64,000 nt of DNA, from the NCBI RefSeq assembly GCF_017312405.1, contig NZ_BLTG01000005.1, forward strand, positions 1 through 64,000, read 5' to 3'. Positions 14,947 through 24,421 of the stretch are shown here, piece by piece (the first letter of the stretch is position 1; every line of letters begins with the position of its first letter). The notes beneath the pieces were generated by a model. It ran no database searches, had not been told where the DNA came from, and saw nothing but the letters and a program-made list of their open reading frames with translations. The DNA comes from Mycobacterium sp. PO1 (GTDB taxonomy: Bacteria > Actinomycetota > Actinomycetes > Mycobacteriales > Mycobacteriaceae). The position numbers and the translations under genes were made by a program.

Positions 14947-16857
14947 TCAACCCGTGCAAACATGCTGGCCAATAGATTGGCCCGGTTTCGTCCTTCCGTC
15001 AAGAGATAGGAGCGTGTCCGGCCCAGAAAATGACACGTTTTCTGCCGGCTCGTCGGCACAGGTCGCGAAGTCGATGCCGAACAGGATGGTCGCGCCGAAG
15101 GTCAACAGATGGTCGATCAGACTCAAGCGCTCCGCCGGGCCCGGGGTCACATAGGCGGTCGCGAGCCCCCGCGGGGTGTCGATCTGCAGCAGCTCACCCG
15201 GGTCGCCGTAGTAGGGGGCGGTGGCCTGACCGGCGAACATGTCGTTGAGCCAGGCTGCGTTCAGGATCTCGGAGGCGTCGATGTTCTGCTCCCGCGAGAA
15301 CCCCGTGACGAGGTACAGCGCAAACTGGACCAGCGGGTTGCCACCCAGCATGGTGTCCGAGTGCAGACCGTCGACCAGTCGTACCCCGACGAACTCACCG
15401 GGGCGGGCGTCGCTGAGGGCCGTGTTCGCCGCACCGCTGATGTTCCAGAAGTAGGACCGGCCGGCGAGGTTGTAGATGGGCACGTCATCGGGCAGCGCGT
15501 CCAGCGCGTCCGGGACCACCGAGCCGAAGCCCACCCCGTCGAGCATGACGACTCCGGCGAGCCGGTCGGCGCTGCCGTTGCCGACCATGTAGCCCGCAGT
15601 GCCCGCGACCAGCCCGCCGCCCAGCGAGTGTCCGGTCAGTGCGACCTGCTCGACGCCGTCGAGCAGCGTGGCGCTGTAGCCGGCGGCCAGGGCGCTCTCC
15701 GCCAGCGCAGTGTTGCCGTCGGCGAACAGGTCGGCGACGGCGCGGTGCATCGGCGAACCGCCCAGCCAACAGCCGTCGCAGGCCAGGAAGTTCGACGTCA
15801 GCGAAGTCGTGACGACGATGCTGTTGGTCGACTCGGCCAGCCGGGCCGCGGTGTAGCTGTAGAACGGTCCGGCAGCCAGGAAGCCGTGCTGCAGATAGAC
15901 CAGCCGCTGCGGAGTCGGCCCCGCCGGCACGTACCAGTCGGCGGGCACCTCGTAGCCCTCGCCGCAATCGATCTCCAGCGTCGAGCTGCGCACCGTCACG
16001 GTGCTGTCGCGGGGCAGCTGGGCGGGCCCACCGAACACCCGGATCAATCCGCCGTAGACGTTGAACACGATGGTGCCCAGCAGGCTGAGCAGCGTCTGCC
16101 GGGCGGGCGGGGCGGCGTGACTGGTCGCGTCGTCGGCATCGGCCGTCGTCGACGTCAGGGCCAGTTGCGTCGAGGCCGGCACGGACCGCAGCGAGGCGAC
16201 GGGCGCGCGATCTGCCGCGGCCTCGGCCGACGGTGCTGAGGGGGCCGGGACGGCGGCCTCCCCCGGGACCGGCGCGGTGCCGGAGCCGGTGTCGCTGTCG
16301 CTGTCGCTGGATACGACAGGGTCGCCGGTGGGGTTGCCGACCGGCTCGTTCGTTGCGGTCTCCGCCGCGTCGCGCTCCGGCTCCGCGTCGCGCTCGGGCG
16401 CGGCGGCACCTTCCGGCTCGGCCGCACGCCCGGAGGCGCTGTCGTCGACGCCATCAGTCTCGTCGGAGGCCTCGGGGATATTCGCGTCCTCGGCCTCGTC
16501 GTCGACCGCTGCCGGCGGCTCGTCAGCCTCGCCGGTGTCCGCATCGTCGACGGCTCCGTCGTCAGCGGGAGCGGCCTCACCCTCGTCGAGATCATCGGTC
16601 TCGCCGAAATCGTCCTCGGCGACAGCGTCCGCGAGGTCGGACGGATCCGCACCGTCGGACGACGCGGAGGCCTCGGTGCTGCCGTCCTTGTCCTCGGGGT
16701 CCGGGCGCGTGCTCGGCTGTGTTTCCGCCGCGTCGGCGCCCCCGCCGGTTGCCCCGTCCACGGCCGCGAGCGCCAGTCCGGCTCCGCCCAGCATCGCTGC
16801 CGACATTCCGGCGGCGACGACGCCGGCCCCCACAACCACCGACCACCGGTCGAACAT
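14947..16857 (-). CDS. Secreted alpha/beta hydrolase with acidic linker (paralogue 1)
   Basis: A 636-residue protein. A short N-terminal hydrophobic segment (VVVGAGVVAAGMSAAMLGGAG, residues 7-27) looks like a signal or anchor. Residues about 40-240 are low-complexity Asp/Glu/Ala/Ser/Pro. The rest is an alpha/beta-hydrolase domain: VYLQHGFLAAGPFYS as the oxyanion strand, VALTGHSLGGGLVAG with the nucleophile Ser411, VVMLDGVGFG, and DGLHSDTMLGG as the likely catalytic-His segment. The downstream neighbour encodes a paralogue with the same layout, which points to tandem duplication. It probably hydrolyses an ester or lipid at the cell envelope; substrate unknown. No link with the adjacent RNA polymerase genes is implied. 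Confidence 0.75.
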   Translation of the reverse strand: MFDRWSVVVGAGVVAAGMSAAMLGGAGLALAAVDGATGGGADAAETQPSTRPDPEDKDGSTEASASSDGADPSDLADAVAEDDFGETDDLDEGEAAPADDGAVDDADTGEADEPPAAVDDEAEDANIPEASDETDGVDDSASGRAAEPEGAAAPERDAEPERDAAETATNEPVGNPTGDPVVSSDSDSDTGSGTAPVPGEAAVPAPSAPSAEAAADRAPVASLRSVPASTQLALTSTTADADDATSHAAPPARQTLLSLLGTIVFNVYGGLIRVFGGPAQLPRDSTVTVRSSTLEIDCGEGYEVPADWYVPAGPTPQRLVYLQHGFLAAGPFYSYTAARLAESTNSIVVTTSLTSNFLACDGCWLGGSPMHRAVADLFADGNTALAESALAAGYSATLLDGVEQVALTGHSLGGGLVAGTAGYMVGNGSADRLAGVVMLDGVGFGSVVPDALDALPDDVPIYNLAGRSYFWNISGAANTALSDARPGEFVGVRLVDGLHSDTMLGGNPLVQFALYLVTGFSREQNIDASEILNAAWLNDMFAGQATAPYYGDPGELLQIDTPRGLATAYVTPGPAERLSLIDHLLTFGATILFGIDFATCADEPAENVSFSGPDTLLSLDGRTKPGQSIGQHVCTG

Positions 16858-16928
16858 CGCAGCTCCCGTCAGGAAATCCAGCGAAACCTATCGCGGCCGC
16901 CGGACCGGCCGCCGGAGTTTGCGTCGAA

Positions 16929-18809
16929 TCACGCCACCCGGGTGGTCGCCTTCGACGCCTGGCGCGTGTAACCGGGCGTGACGTAGGTGCACTGCACGGT
17001 CCCCGGGTTCAACAGACACGTGAAAAGCACGTCGAGCGGTCCGACGTACTGGTGCACGACGGGGTAGACCTGCGCCACCGACGGCACCCACCAGCCGGTG
17101 AAGATGTTGAGCATCGAGCCGGGCGTGCCGTAGAGGCGGGCCGTGTGGGTGCCGTAGAGCATGTCGGTGATCCATCCCGCAGACAGCATCTCGCCCGCTG
17201 CGACGTTCCACGGCTTGGAGAATCCGGTCGCGAGGTAGGACGCGAACTGGATCATCGGACTGCTGCTCTGCATGGCGTCGGCGTGCAATCCACCGTTGAC
17301 GAGAACACCGGTGAATTCCCCGGGACGCGCCTCGGCGAGATCTGTGCTGGCGCCACCGAAGTCGTTCCAGCCGTACGGTTCGCCGGCGAGGTTGTAGACC
17401 GGGATGTCTCGCGGGATCTTGGCCAGGTCCGAGCTGAGGTGGTCGCCGAACCCGACGCCGTCGAGCATGACCACACCGGCGAGGTCGTCGGTGGCATCCA
17501 GATCGGCCAGGTACCCGGCCACGCCCACGGCGAGCCCGCCACCTGCGGAGTGACCGGCCAGGACCACCCGGCTCGGCAGGGTCTTGTGATACCCGGCCGC
17601 TTGCGCGCTGGCGTTCAGAGCCGCTCGGTCACCGGTGAACAGGTCGGCGACCGCCCGGTGCGTCCGGGACAGCATCAGCGGATAACCGTCGATGTCGAAG
17701 ATGTTCCACGTCAAGGTCGGTGCCACGACGATGCTCAGCGTCTTCTCTGCCAGGTACGCCGCGGTGGCGCTGTAGAACGACGCCGTGGCCATGAACCCGT
17801 GCTGCAGATAGATGATGCCGGCGGGCTTGTCGGTGTCGGGGAAGTACCAGTCGGCGGGCACCTCGACGTCACCGATCTGCAGCGTCGAGCTCTCGACCCG
17901 CACGTTGCTGCCCAGCGGCGCCCGCACCGGGCCGGCGAGGAACTGCATTGCGCCGGTGTAGAAGTTGTAGATGGCGGTGCCGATGTCGTCGAGCATCTCG
18001 GCGAAGTCCTGCACGGCCTGCAGCCAGGGTGCCTGCACGGCGGCCGCGCGCATGACGACTGCGGCGTCGGTCGCCCCGAGGTCGGTCTCGACACTCGTCA
18101 CGAACGACGACGGCTCGGCGTCCGGCGTGGTGACCGCGTCGTCGCCGGCGTCCTCTCCGGACTCAGCGGACGGCGGTGCGGCCTCGGCAGCATCGGTCTG
18201 CTCGACCGGAAGGTCCCCCGCCGCGGGGTCAGGCGCGACTGCGGACGGGTCGTCGACGTCCGGTTCCGCGGTCGCGTCGTCCGAGCGCTCTGGAGCTCCG
18301 GCAGAGTCGTCGGCCGGGGTCTCCGATTCGCCGGAGGGTGACGTCTCAGGCGGGGACGCTTCGGCATCCTCGCCGACGCCGTGATCGCCCACCTCGTCGT
18401 CACCGTCGTCGGTGATCTCCTGCTCGAGGTCGTCGGCGTCCTCGTCGTCCTGGTGTTCGTCGTCGCTGAGGTCGCTGCCGCCGCCGACGTCGCTGCCGCC
18501 GCCATCGTCGACGGACACGTCATCGTGGCCGTCCGGTTCCTGGCCGTCCGACACCGACTCCGCATCGACGTCGTCGTCCTTGCGGTGCTTGCCGGGCTTG
18601 TCCGCGCCGGTCGACGAGGTGGCCCTGCCCGGCCCCGAGGCGTCCCGGTCTGACTCACCGGAGTCCTTCGACCCCGACGCCGGCTGCGACTCCGATCCCG
18701 CCGAAGCACCGTCGTCGGCGGTCGCGATGCCCGCGCCGGTCAGCATCGCCGCCGACATTCCCCCCGCCAGAAAGCCTGCCCCCAGCCAGACCCGATAGCG
18801 GTCGACCAT
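16929..18809 (-). CDS. Secreted alpha/beta hydrolase with acidic linker (paralogue 2)
   Basis: A 626-residue paralogue of the preceding gene, transcribed before it with a 71-bp gap. The start is the ATG at 18809, preceded by ACAGGAGAAAG; the upstream extension is discarded. The N-terminus VDRYRVWLGAGFLAGGMSAA closely parallels its partner. A very acidic linker of about 200 residues with Asp/Gly/Ser runs follows. The hydrolase domain has IYLQHGFMATASFYS, VVLAGHSAGGGLAVG with Ser421 as nucleophile, VVMLDGVGFGDH and GGLHADAMQSS. The acidic linkers of the two proteins differ far more than the catalytic domains, so the linker diverges quickly. Likely exported; function unknown. Confidence 0.75.
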   Translation of the reverse strand: MVDRYRVWLGAGFLAGGMSAAMLTGAGIATADDGASAGSESQPASGSKDSGESDRDASGPGRATSSTGADKPGKHRKDDDVDAESVSDGQEPDGHDDVSVDDGGGSDVGGGSDLSDDEHQDDEDADDLEQEITDDGDDEVGDHGVGEDAEASPPETSPSGESETPADDSAGAPERSDDATAEPDVDDPSAVAPDPAAGDLPVEQTDAAEAAPPSAESGEDAGDDAVTTPDAEPSSFVTSVETDLGATDAAVVMRAAAVQAPWLQAVQDFAEMLDDIGTAIYNFYTGAMQFLAGPVRAPLGSNVRVESSTLQIGDVEVPADWYFPDTDKPAGIIYLQHGFMATASFYSATAAYLAEKTLSIVVAPTLTWNIFDIDGYPLMLSRTHRAVADLFTGDRAALNASAQAAGYHKTLPSRVVLAGHSAGGGLAVGVAGYLADLDATDDLAGVVMLDGVGFGDHLSSDLAKIPRDIPVYNLAGEPYGWNDFGGASTDLAEARPGEFTGVLVNGGLHADAMQSSSPMIQFASYLATGFSKPWNVAAGEMLSAGWITDMLYGTHTARLYGTPGSMLNIFTGWWVPSVAQVYPVVHQYVGPLDVLFTCLLNPGTVQCTYVTPGYTRQASKATTRVA

Positions 18810-19366
18810 CTTTCTCCTGTCAAGAGTCGCGGACCGTCGCAACGCAGGTAGCCGGCAAGCAACTTCTGCGACCTGAACGGACAATTCTGGCAAACTGTAT
18901 AGCCGAGCAGAGCAACCCGCAAGGGCGCCGTGCCAGAAAATTGACGAATCGGGAAGAAATTCGCAATGACGCTGTTCCTGCGGTTCTTTCTGTACGCCAC
19001 TGCGGCCGACGAGCACACTCGACTGCCGTCTGTATCGCCACATTGCGCCACGCTTGTGCAAAACAGCAACTATTGACACAGGCGCCACACATGGTGGCGA
19101 TATTTCCCTCGACAATATTTGCCGAGTTGCTGTAATCGCAGCTGAGCGCGCAATTGGAGACAGGTCACAATTGGGGAAACCGCTGTTCGAGCCACCGCAG
19201 TCGTCGCGGGGCACGGCGCGGCAGCACCACCCACGTCAGCGACGGGGCGTTGCCGGGCTGCGCGGTAGGCCTTCGTCCGGCAGCTGCACCGGGGGTGTGC
19301 GGGGCCGCGTCCAGTGCAGGCGCGGCGCCCCGCCGCTCACCGACAGTCAGGCGCAGTAGAGACGCC
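18810..19366. other. Long intergenic region upstream of the hydrolase pair
   Basis: About 550 bp with no convincing gene: the frames present are short, lack ribosome sites and have no recognisable product. The stretch 18890-19180 is clearly AT-richer than the surrounding genome (for example near 18895 and 19105-19175). It probably contains the promoter and leader of the minus-strand hydrolase genes. Low GC could also mark degenerated or acquired DNA. Confidence 0.45.
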
Positions 19367-19399
19367 GACGGGCGCCGCGTGTGTCACGCGGCGCCCGTC
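19367..19399 (-). terminator. Terminator downstream of mkl
   Basis: Perfect 14-bp stem, gacgggcgccgcgt (19367-19380) with acgcggcgcccgtc (19386-19399), and a 5-nt loop, 19 bp after the mkl stop. The U-tract is poor, as is common in mycobacteria. Confidence 0.75.
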
Positions 19400-19418
19400 T
19401 GGACGTAAAGCTAGGTGC

Positions 19419-20495
19419 TCAGCGCTCGCCGGCGACCGGGATGCGGCCGGTCGGCGCGTCATCCGCAGCATGTCGCTGGGTCGAGTCGTCGCTGAACTCG
19501 TGCACCGGGTACTTGTTGGTGCCCTCGAGATCATCACGAATGGCTTCCTGAGCCGCGGGCGGCAGCGTGTGCATGATCTCGCGGACGCGGGCCTGACGCC
19601 GCCCGACGGCCTTACGCTCGGGCATGCCCGGCGTGGCCTGGATCTGGGGCGGCACACCCTCGATCTCCTCGACGCCACCGTCGTGGTGACCGGCGTCGGC
19701 CATGGCCTGCTCTTCGGCCATCGTGCCTTCGTCCTTCTCCTCGGACATGCCGATCGGGCCGAGACGACGACCGTTGAGGAACTGCTTGACGACGGGCTCG
19801 TCGCTGGTCAGCAGCACTTCCCGCGGACCGAACATGACGAGCTTCTTGCGGAACAGCATGCCCATGTTGTCGGGCACCGTGCGCGCGATGTTGATGTTGT
19901 GCGTCACGATCAGGATCGTCGCGTCGATCTGGGCGTTGATGTCGATCAGCAGCTGTGACAGATAAGCGGTACGCACCGGGTCCAGACCGGAGTCCGGCTC
20001 GTCGCAGAGGATGATCTGCGGATCGAGCACCAGCGACCGCGCCAGGCCGGCACGCTTGCGCATACCGCCGGAGATCTCGCCCGGGAACTTGTTCTCGTCC
20101 CCGGCCAGACCGACGAGGTCCAGCTTCTCCATCACGATCTGACGGATTTCGCTTTCCTTCTTCTTGGTGTGCTCGCGCAGCGGGAAAGCGGTGTTGTCGT
20201 ACAGGCTCATCGAGCCGAACAGTGCGCCGTCCTGGAACATCACCCCGAACAGCGTGCGGATCTCGTAGAGCTCTTTCGCGGAACACTCGATGATGTTCGT
20301 GCCGTCGACGATGATCTTTCCGCGCTCAGGACGCAGCAGACCGATCAGCGACTTCAGGAACACCGACTTACCGGTACCGGACGGCCCGAGCAGCACGCTC
20401 ACTTCGCCAGCGGGGAGGTCGAAGGTGACGTCCTCCCAGATTCGCTGGGGTCCGAAGGACTTGGTCAGGCCTTCGATCTGAATGCCAATGCCCAC
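19419..20495 (-). CDS. mkl: ABC transporter ATP-binding protein Mkl/MceG (Mce lipid-import ATPase)
   Basis: A 358-residue ABC ATPase, matching the length of M. tuberculosis Mkl (Rv0655), which energises Mce-type lipid and sterol import complexes from the cytoplasmic face. It has the Walker A GPSGTGKS (about residues 37-44), signature EISGGMRKRAGLARSL, Walker B IILCDEPDSGLDP and H-loop IVTHN. Like MceG, it has a C-terminal extension of about 100 residues after the nucleotide-binding domain (GPIGMSEEKDEGTM onwards) that is absent from minimal MlaF-like ATPases. The start is a GTG at 20495 preceded by GAGAGGA. It stands alone between rplL and the hydrolases, without mce genes in the window. Confidence 0.92.
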   Translation of the reverse strand: MGIGIQIEGLTKSFGPQRIWEDVTFDLPAGEVSVLLGPSGTGKSVFLKSLIGLLRPERGKIIVDGTNIIECSAKELYEIRTLFGVMFQDGALFGSMSLYDNTAFPLREHTKKKESEIRQIVMEKLDLVGLAGDENKFPGEISGGMRKRAGLARSLVLDPQIILCDEPDSGLDPVRTAYLSQLLIDINAQIDATILIVTHNINIARTVPDNMGMLFRKKLVMFGPREVLLTSDEPVVKQFLNGRRLGPIGMSEEKDEGTMAEEQAMADAGHHDGGVEEIEGVPPQIQATPGMPERKAVGRRQARVREIMHTLPPAAQEAIRDDLEGTNKYPVHEFSDDSTQRHAADDAPTGRIPVAGER

Positions 20496-20628
20496 GCAAA
20501 ATCCTCTCGCCAATACCGGACTCCGACCACACGCTCCCCGCCTGTGGCTTGAGTCACTGTAACCTACCGGCCCATCCGAGAACACTTGGTCGGCGAACAC
20601 CGCTGCCTCGGAGATGCCGTGGAGACGA

Positions 20629-20665
20629 CTGTGGGGCCGGCCTGTTTGCCAGACCGGCCCCACAG
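20629..20665 (-). terminator. Hairpin terminator downstream of rplL
   Basis: Strong GC stem, ctgtggggccgg (20629-20640) with ccggccccacag (20654-20665), about 55 bp after the rplL stop. Little U-tract. It probably ends the rplJ-rplL transcript. Confidence 0.7.
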
Positions 20666-20719
20666 CTCAATGTTCTCCACACCGACGTCATGCGCCGGTG
20701 GGACGGGTGGAACCCGGAA

Positions 20720-21115
20720 CTACTTGACGGTGACCGACGCGCCGGCAGCCTCGAGCTTGGCCTTGGCGTCGTCGGCGGCCTCCTTGGTGACCTTCTCGAG
20801 CAGCGGCTTGGGAGCGCCGTCGACCAGATCCTTGGCCTCCTTGAGGCCCAGACCGGACACGATCTCACGGACGACCTTGATGACGCCGATCTTCTTGTCG
20901 CCGGCACCCTCGAGGATGACGTCGAACTCGGACTGCTCCTCGGCGGCCTCAGCGGCGGCCCCGCCACCGGCCGCACCCGGGGCGGCGGCGACGGCGACCG
21001 GAGCCGCAGCGGTGACCTCGAAGGTCTCCTCGAACTTCTTGACGAACTCGGACAGCTCGAGCAGGGTCAGCTCTTTGAAAGCGTCGAGCAATTCGTCGGT
21101 GGACAGCTTGGCCAT
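20720..21115 (-). CDS. rplL: 50S ribosomal protein L7/L12
   Basis: 131 residues with the standard L7/L12 layout: N-terminal dimerisation helices ([30 protein letters not shown]), an Ala/Gly-rich hinge (about residues 36-60) and the C-terminal factor-binding domain ([22 protein letters not shown] through [19 protein letters not shown]). It forms the ribosomal stalk with L10 and recruits translation factors. It is 51 bp downstream of rplJ in the conserved rplJL operon. Confidence 0.97.
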   Translation of the reverse strand: MAKLSTDELLDAFKELTLLELSEFVKKFEETFEVTAAAPVAVAAAPGAAGGGAAAEAAEEQSEFDVILEGAGDKKIGVIKVVREIVSGLGLKEAKDLVDGAPKPLLEKVTKEAADDAKAKLEAAGASVTVK

Positions 21116-21166
21116 GATTGGTCCTTCCTTGTTTCTACTTCGTGGCTGGGGGTGTGCGGAACGCCG

Positions 21167-21694
21167 CTACGCGGCTTCCTCGTCGGATTTCTTTTCCTGC
21201 AGCGCCGCGGCCAGGCGGGCAACCTGCGACGCCGGAGCGTTGAACAGGCCCGCAGCCTTGGACAGGTTGGCCTTCATCGCGCCGGCCATCTTGGCCAGCA
21301 GCACCTCGCGGGACTCGAGGTCGGCGATCGCCTCGACCTCGGCGACGCTCAGCGGGCGGCCGTCCATGTAGCCACCCTTGATGACCAGCGCCTTGTGATC
21401 CTTGGCGAAGGTCTTGATCGCCTTGGCCGCGTCGACGGCCTCGCCCTTGACGAACGCGATCGCCGTCGGACCGACGAACAGTTCGTCGAGTCCTTCGATG
21501 CCCGCCTCCGCCGCCGCACGCTTGACCAGCGTGTTCTTGGCGACGCGATAGCTTGCGGAATCGCCGAGGGATCGGCGCAGCTCGGCCAGACTGGTGACCG
21601 AGAGGCCGCGGTACTCGGTGACGAGCGTCGCCGTCGACGAGTTGAACCGCTCGACGATGTCGGCAATCGCTGCGGCCTTGTCATCCTTGGCCAT
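21167..21694 (-). CDS. rplJ: 50S ribosomal protein L10
   Basis: 175 residues. The N-terminal RNA-binding region ([21 protein letters not shown], about residues 13-33; [12 protein letters not shown]) and the C-terminal L7/L12-docking helix ([15 protein letters not shown]) are intact. It anchors the L7/L12 dimers to 23S rRNA. A leader of about 270 bp with a hairpin precedes it, the usual site of autogenous control by the L10-L12 complex. Confidence 0.97.
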   Translation of the reverse strand: MAKDDKAAAIADIVERFNSSTATLVTEYRGLSVTSLAELRRSLGDSASYRVAKNTLVKRAAAEAGIEGLDELFVGPTAIAFVKGEAVDAAKAIKTFAKDHKALVIKGGYMDGRPLSVAEVEAIADLESREVLLAKMAGAMKANLSKAAGLFNAPASQVARLAAALQEKKSDEEAA

Positions 21695-21966
21695 GCATGC
21701 CTCCTCGTGGTTGGTATCGAGTGTTCCGCCTCAGACCCTCGTCGCCGAGCAGCCGGATCAACCCCGGAAACCACGAACGCCCCGACGCAGACAGGTCGGG
21801 GCGCACACAAGATCAGCCTCGTCCTCCTGCGTGGGTCGCCGGGCTGGCCCGGTCCTTCAACCGATCACTCGGTAACCGACGGTCTTCGGTGGAACTGGGC
21901 AAGAATAGCGCGCTGCACGCCCATCAGCCAAAACGGCGGACCCGAGCGTCTGGCACACCGCCGCCG
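21695..21966 (-). promoter_or_regulatory. rplJ leader with hairpin (candidate L10-leader autoregulatory RNA)
   Basis: The rplJ 5' region contains a GC stem at 21779-21802 (gccccgac / gtcggggc, loop gcagacag) about 85 nt before the start codon. In many bacteria the rplJ leader is bound by the L10-(L12)4 complex to control rplJL. The position fits that role, but I cannot show the kink-turn required, so this is a candidate only. Confidence 0.45.
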
Positions 21967-22872
21967 CTAGCGTCGCTCCCGGGCCAGAGCCGCGGCGCCG
22001 ACGAGGCCTGCGTCGGCGCCGAGTGCGGCGGGCACCACCTCGATGCCCCGCAGAAAGTCGAGTCCCGCGTACGTCCCCAGTGCGCCGCGCAACGGATCGA
22101 ACAACACCGCGCCCGCCCGAGCGACTCCCCCACCGATGACGACGAGTTCCAGGTCGACCACCGCAGCGGCCGAGGCGACGGCGGCGGCGAGCGCCCCGGC
22201 ACCGCGCCGGAACGCGCGCAACGCCACGTCGTCACCTCGCACGGCGGCGGCGGCGAGCGTCTTCGCGTCGGCATCCGGCGCAGCCTGCCACCCGTTGTCC
22301 CGGGCCCATCGCACCAGGTTCGGGCCCGAGGCCACCGTTTCGACGCAGCCGCGACCGCCGCACGAACACGGCTGCCCGCCCGCGTCGACGACCACGTGAC
22401 CGACGTGCCCGGCGTTGCCGGTGCGGCCGTGGTACGGGATGCCGTCGAGCACGAGACCTCCGCCGATACCGGTGGACACCACCATGCCCAGCATGAATCG
22501 GGCGCCCCGCCCAGCGCCGGCACGGGACTCGCCCATTGCCATGCACAGCCCGTCGCCGCCGAGGTGCACCGGCAGCCCGGTGAGCTCACCGAGGCGGTCC
22601 ACCACCGGGAAGCCCCGCACGCCCGCGATGTTGATCGGACTGATCGTGCCGGCCGGGATGTCGACCGGACCGGCTGATGCCACGCCCACCGCCACCACGG
22701 AACCAGCGCCGCGGACCTCGCGCACCAGCGCGGCGATCACGGCCCACAGCGCCTCCGCATCGCCGTGCGGGGTCCGGCGCTGCCGGAGATGAGTGAGCCG
22801 TCCGGCGTCGTCGACGAGAGCGGCGGCGACCTTGGTCCCGCCGATGTCGAGCGCCAGCACATGGTCGGACAC
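21967..22872 (-). CDS. ROK-family sugar kinase (glucokinase-like)
   Basis: A 301-residue ROK kinase expected to phosphorylate a hexose in the cytoplasm. It has the N-terminal phosphate motif LALDIGGTKVAAALVDD (residues about 5-21), the ATP/sugar site MGMVVSTGIGGGLVLDG, and the ROK zinc-binding motif GHVVVDAGGQPCSCGGRGCVE with Cys residues in CSCGGRGC. No DNA-binding domain precedes it, so it is an enzyme and not a ROK repressor. The GTG at 22872 is chosen; the frame upstream is not conserved. It matches Rv0650 and lies upstream of rplJ in the same direction. Sugar specificity is not determined. Confidence 0.85.
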   Translation of the reverse strand: MSDHVLALDIGGTKVAAALVDDAGRLTHLRQRRTPHGDAEALWAVIAALVREVRGAGSVVAVGVASAGPVDIPAGTISPINIAGVRGFPVVDRLGELTGLPVHLGGDGLCMAMGESRAGAGRGARFMLGMVVSTGIGGGLVLDGIPYHGRTGNAGHVGHVVVDAGGQPCSCGGRGCVETVASGPNLVRWARDNGWQAAPDADAKTLAAAAVRGDDVALRAFRRGAGALAAAVASAAAVVDLELVVIGGGVARAGAVLFDPLRGALGTYAGLDFLRGIEVVPAALGADAGLVGAAALARERR

Positions 22873-23041
22873 GCCAGCACTGTAGGGCGACCGGTGGTGC
22901 CGATGCCGGCGATCCGCTCGCGGACCTACCCGGACGGGGAGTCGTAACAGTTGCTGCACATCAACCGATCTATCTATGGCAGCATGTGGACTTCGTTCGT
23001 CACGTAGCCACGCACCGCCACGAAACCAGAGGAGATCGCTG

Positions 23042-23395
23042 ATGACCGGCCCTTCAGATGCCCTTGCCCGAGGAGTCAAGAAAGCCGGCCTGATCGGCCT
23101 GGGCGGTCTGGCCGCCGGCGCACTGTCCGTCGGCGTGGGAAGCGGCGTTGCCGGTGCGGACGTGGACGAGGTGGGCCCCAGCCCGACCGTGACCAGCCGG
23201 CAGGCCTCGCAGAACTCCGTGATCCGCATCAACGACTACGGCGTGGCGCGCGGGATCTCCGAAACCCGCCTGGCCGACGCCGGCGAGATCAGCGCGCAGG
23301 GCGAGATCCGCGACAACATCAAGGCCGTGCCGGGTGGCAAGGCCAGGGGCTTCCGCGGCGGCTACCCCGTGGGCCCGGCCATCGGCGACTGGTGA
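23042..23395 (+). CDS. Small secreted protein, unknown function
   Basis: 117 residues. A signal peptide is clear: Arg/Lys at 10-14, then GLIGLGGLAAGALSVGVGSGVAGA with probable cleavage after AGA (about residue 39). The mature part of about 78 residues has no Cys and includes RINDYGVARGISETRLADAG and ends GGYPVGPAIGDW. The ATG follows CAGAGGAGAT, a strong ribosome site. Its last 34 bp overlap the 3' end of the WYL regulator on the other strand. I do not recognise the family. Confidence 0.7.
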   Translation: MTGPSDALARGVKKAGLIGLGGLAAGALSVGVGSGVAGADVDEVGPSPTVTSRQASQNSVIRINDYGVARGISETRLADAGEISAQGEIRDNIKAVPGGKARGFRGGYPVGPAIGDW

Positions 23396-24360
23396 TCATC
23401 AACGCCTGACAGTCGGCATGCCCGCGCGATGCGTGCGGCCACCGCACGCGCCGCCGCCACCACTGCCGGCGGCTCGAGCACCTCGAAGTCGCACCCTGGC
23501 ACGGCGAGCCACGCGACCATGCGTTCGGGATCGTCGGCCCCCGTGGTGACGATGCAGGCCTGCGGCCCGTCGGGTTCGATGTCGACCGATGCGGTGGAGA
23601 ACGTCTGGGCGATCCGTGCGGCGGGCGCGAAGTACCGCACCCGCGCGATATAGGGATACGGCGACGAGCTGATGGCCCTGCGTACGTAGGACGCCGCGTC
23701 CGGAGCTTGCCGTGGGACGAAGGTGCTGCCCACGGCACTGACATCGGTCATCCGGTCGAGGCGCAGGCTGCGCCAGTCGGCCTTGTCGCGGTCGTAGCAC
23801 AGCAGATACCAGCGTCGCCCGGTCGTGACGAGCTGGTAGGGCTCCACACGCCGAAAACTGGCGGCTCCACGGATGTCGACATAGCCGGCGGTCACGTGTT
23901 CGCGGTCGCGGCAGGCTCTGGCCAGTGTCATCAGCACGTCGGGATCGACGGGGGTGTCGGTCGCCGAGCTGAGCGTCACCGTCGCGTCGTGGACCGCACT
24001 GACCTGTGACCGCAGCCGGCTCGGCATCACCTGGTCCAACTTGCTCAGCGCCCGCAGCGCCGATTCGCCGACCCCGGCCACGCTGCCTCCCGCCGCGACC
24101 CGCAGACACACCGCCATCGCGACCGCCTCGTCGGGGTCGAGCAGCAACGGGGGTAGCGCCGCGCCGGCACCCAGCTGATACCCGCCGCCGTGGCCGGCAC
24201 TCGCATGCACCGGGTAGCCGAGTTCCCTGAGTCGTTCGACATCGCGGCGCACGCTGCGCGTGGTCACCCCCAACCGCTCGGCCAGCTCCTGGCCGCTCCA
24301 CCCGCGGCGCGACTGCAGCAGACCGAGCAGCTGCAGGATCCGTCCGGTGGTTTCCGCCAT
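23362..24360 (-). CDS. WYL-domain transcriptional regulator (DeoR-type HTH)
   Basis: 332 residues. The N-terminal winged helix-turn-helix is RILQLLGLLQSRRGWSGQEL then LGVTTRSVRRDVERLRELGYPVHA (residues about 6-52). The WYL domain in the middle contains YQLVTTGRRWYLLCYDRDKADWRSLRLDRM, and a C-terminal WCX-like region follows. WYL regulators bind nucleic-acid-type ligands and often control stress or defence genes. The ATG at 24360 is used. It is divergent, with 61 bp, from the DinB-like gene at 24422, so it probably regulates that pair and itself. Confidence 0.85.
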   Translation of the reverse strand: MAETTGRILQLLGLLQSRRGWSGQELAERLGVTTRSVRRDVERLRELGYPVHASAGHGGGYQLGAGAALPPLLLDPDEAVAMAVCLRVAAGGSVAGVGESALRALSKLDQVMPSRLRSQVSAVHDATVTLSSATDTPVDPDVLMTLARACRDREHVTAGYVDIRGAASFRRVEPYQLVTTGRRWYLLCYDRDKADWRSLRLDRMTDVSAVGSTFVPRQAPDAASYVRRAISSSPYPYIARVRYFAPAARIAQTFSTASVDIEPDGPQACIVTTGADDPERMVAWLAVPGCDFEVLEPPAVVAAARAVAARIARACRLSGVDDHQSPMAGPTG

Positions 24361-24421
24361 ACGACAAGTCTGCCCGACTTCGAGGACCGGAACTGTCCGC
24401 AAAGGCTGTCACAGTGGGTGC

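Noticed and set aside
18941..19408. Small plus-strand frames (64-101 residues) in the intergenic region before the hydrolases
   Set aside because: No ribosome site, no conserved-looking sequence, mixed composition; treated as non-coding.
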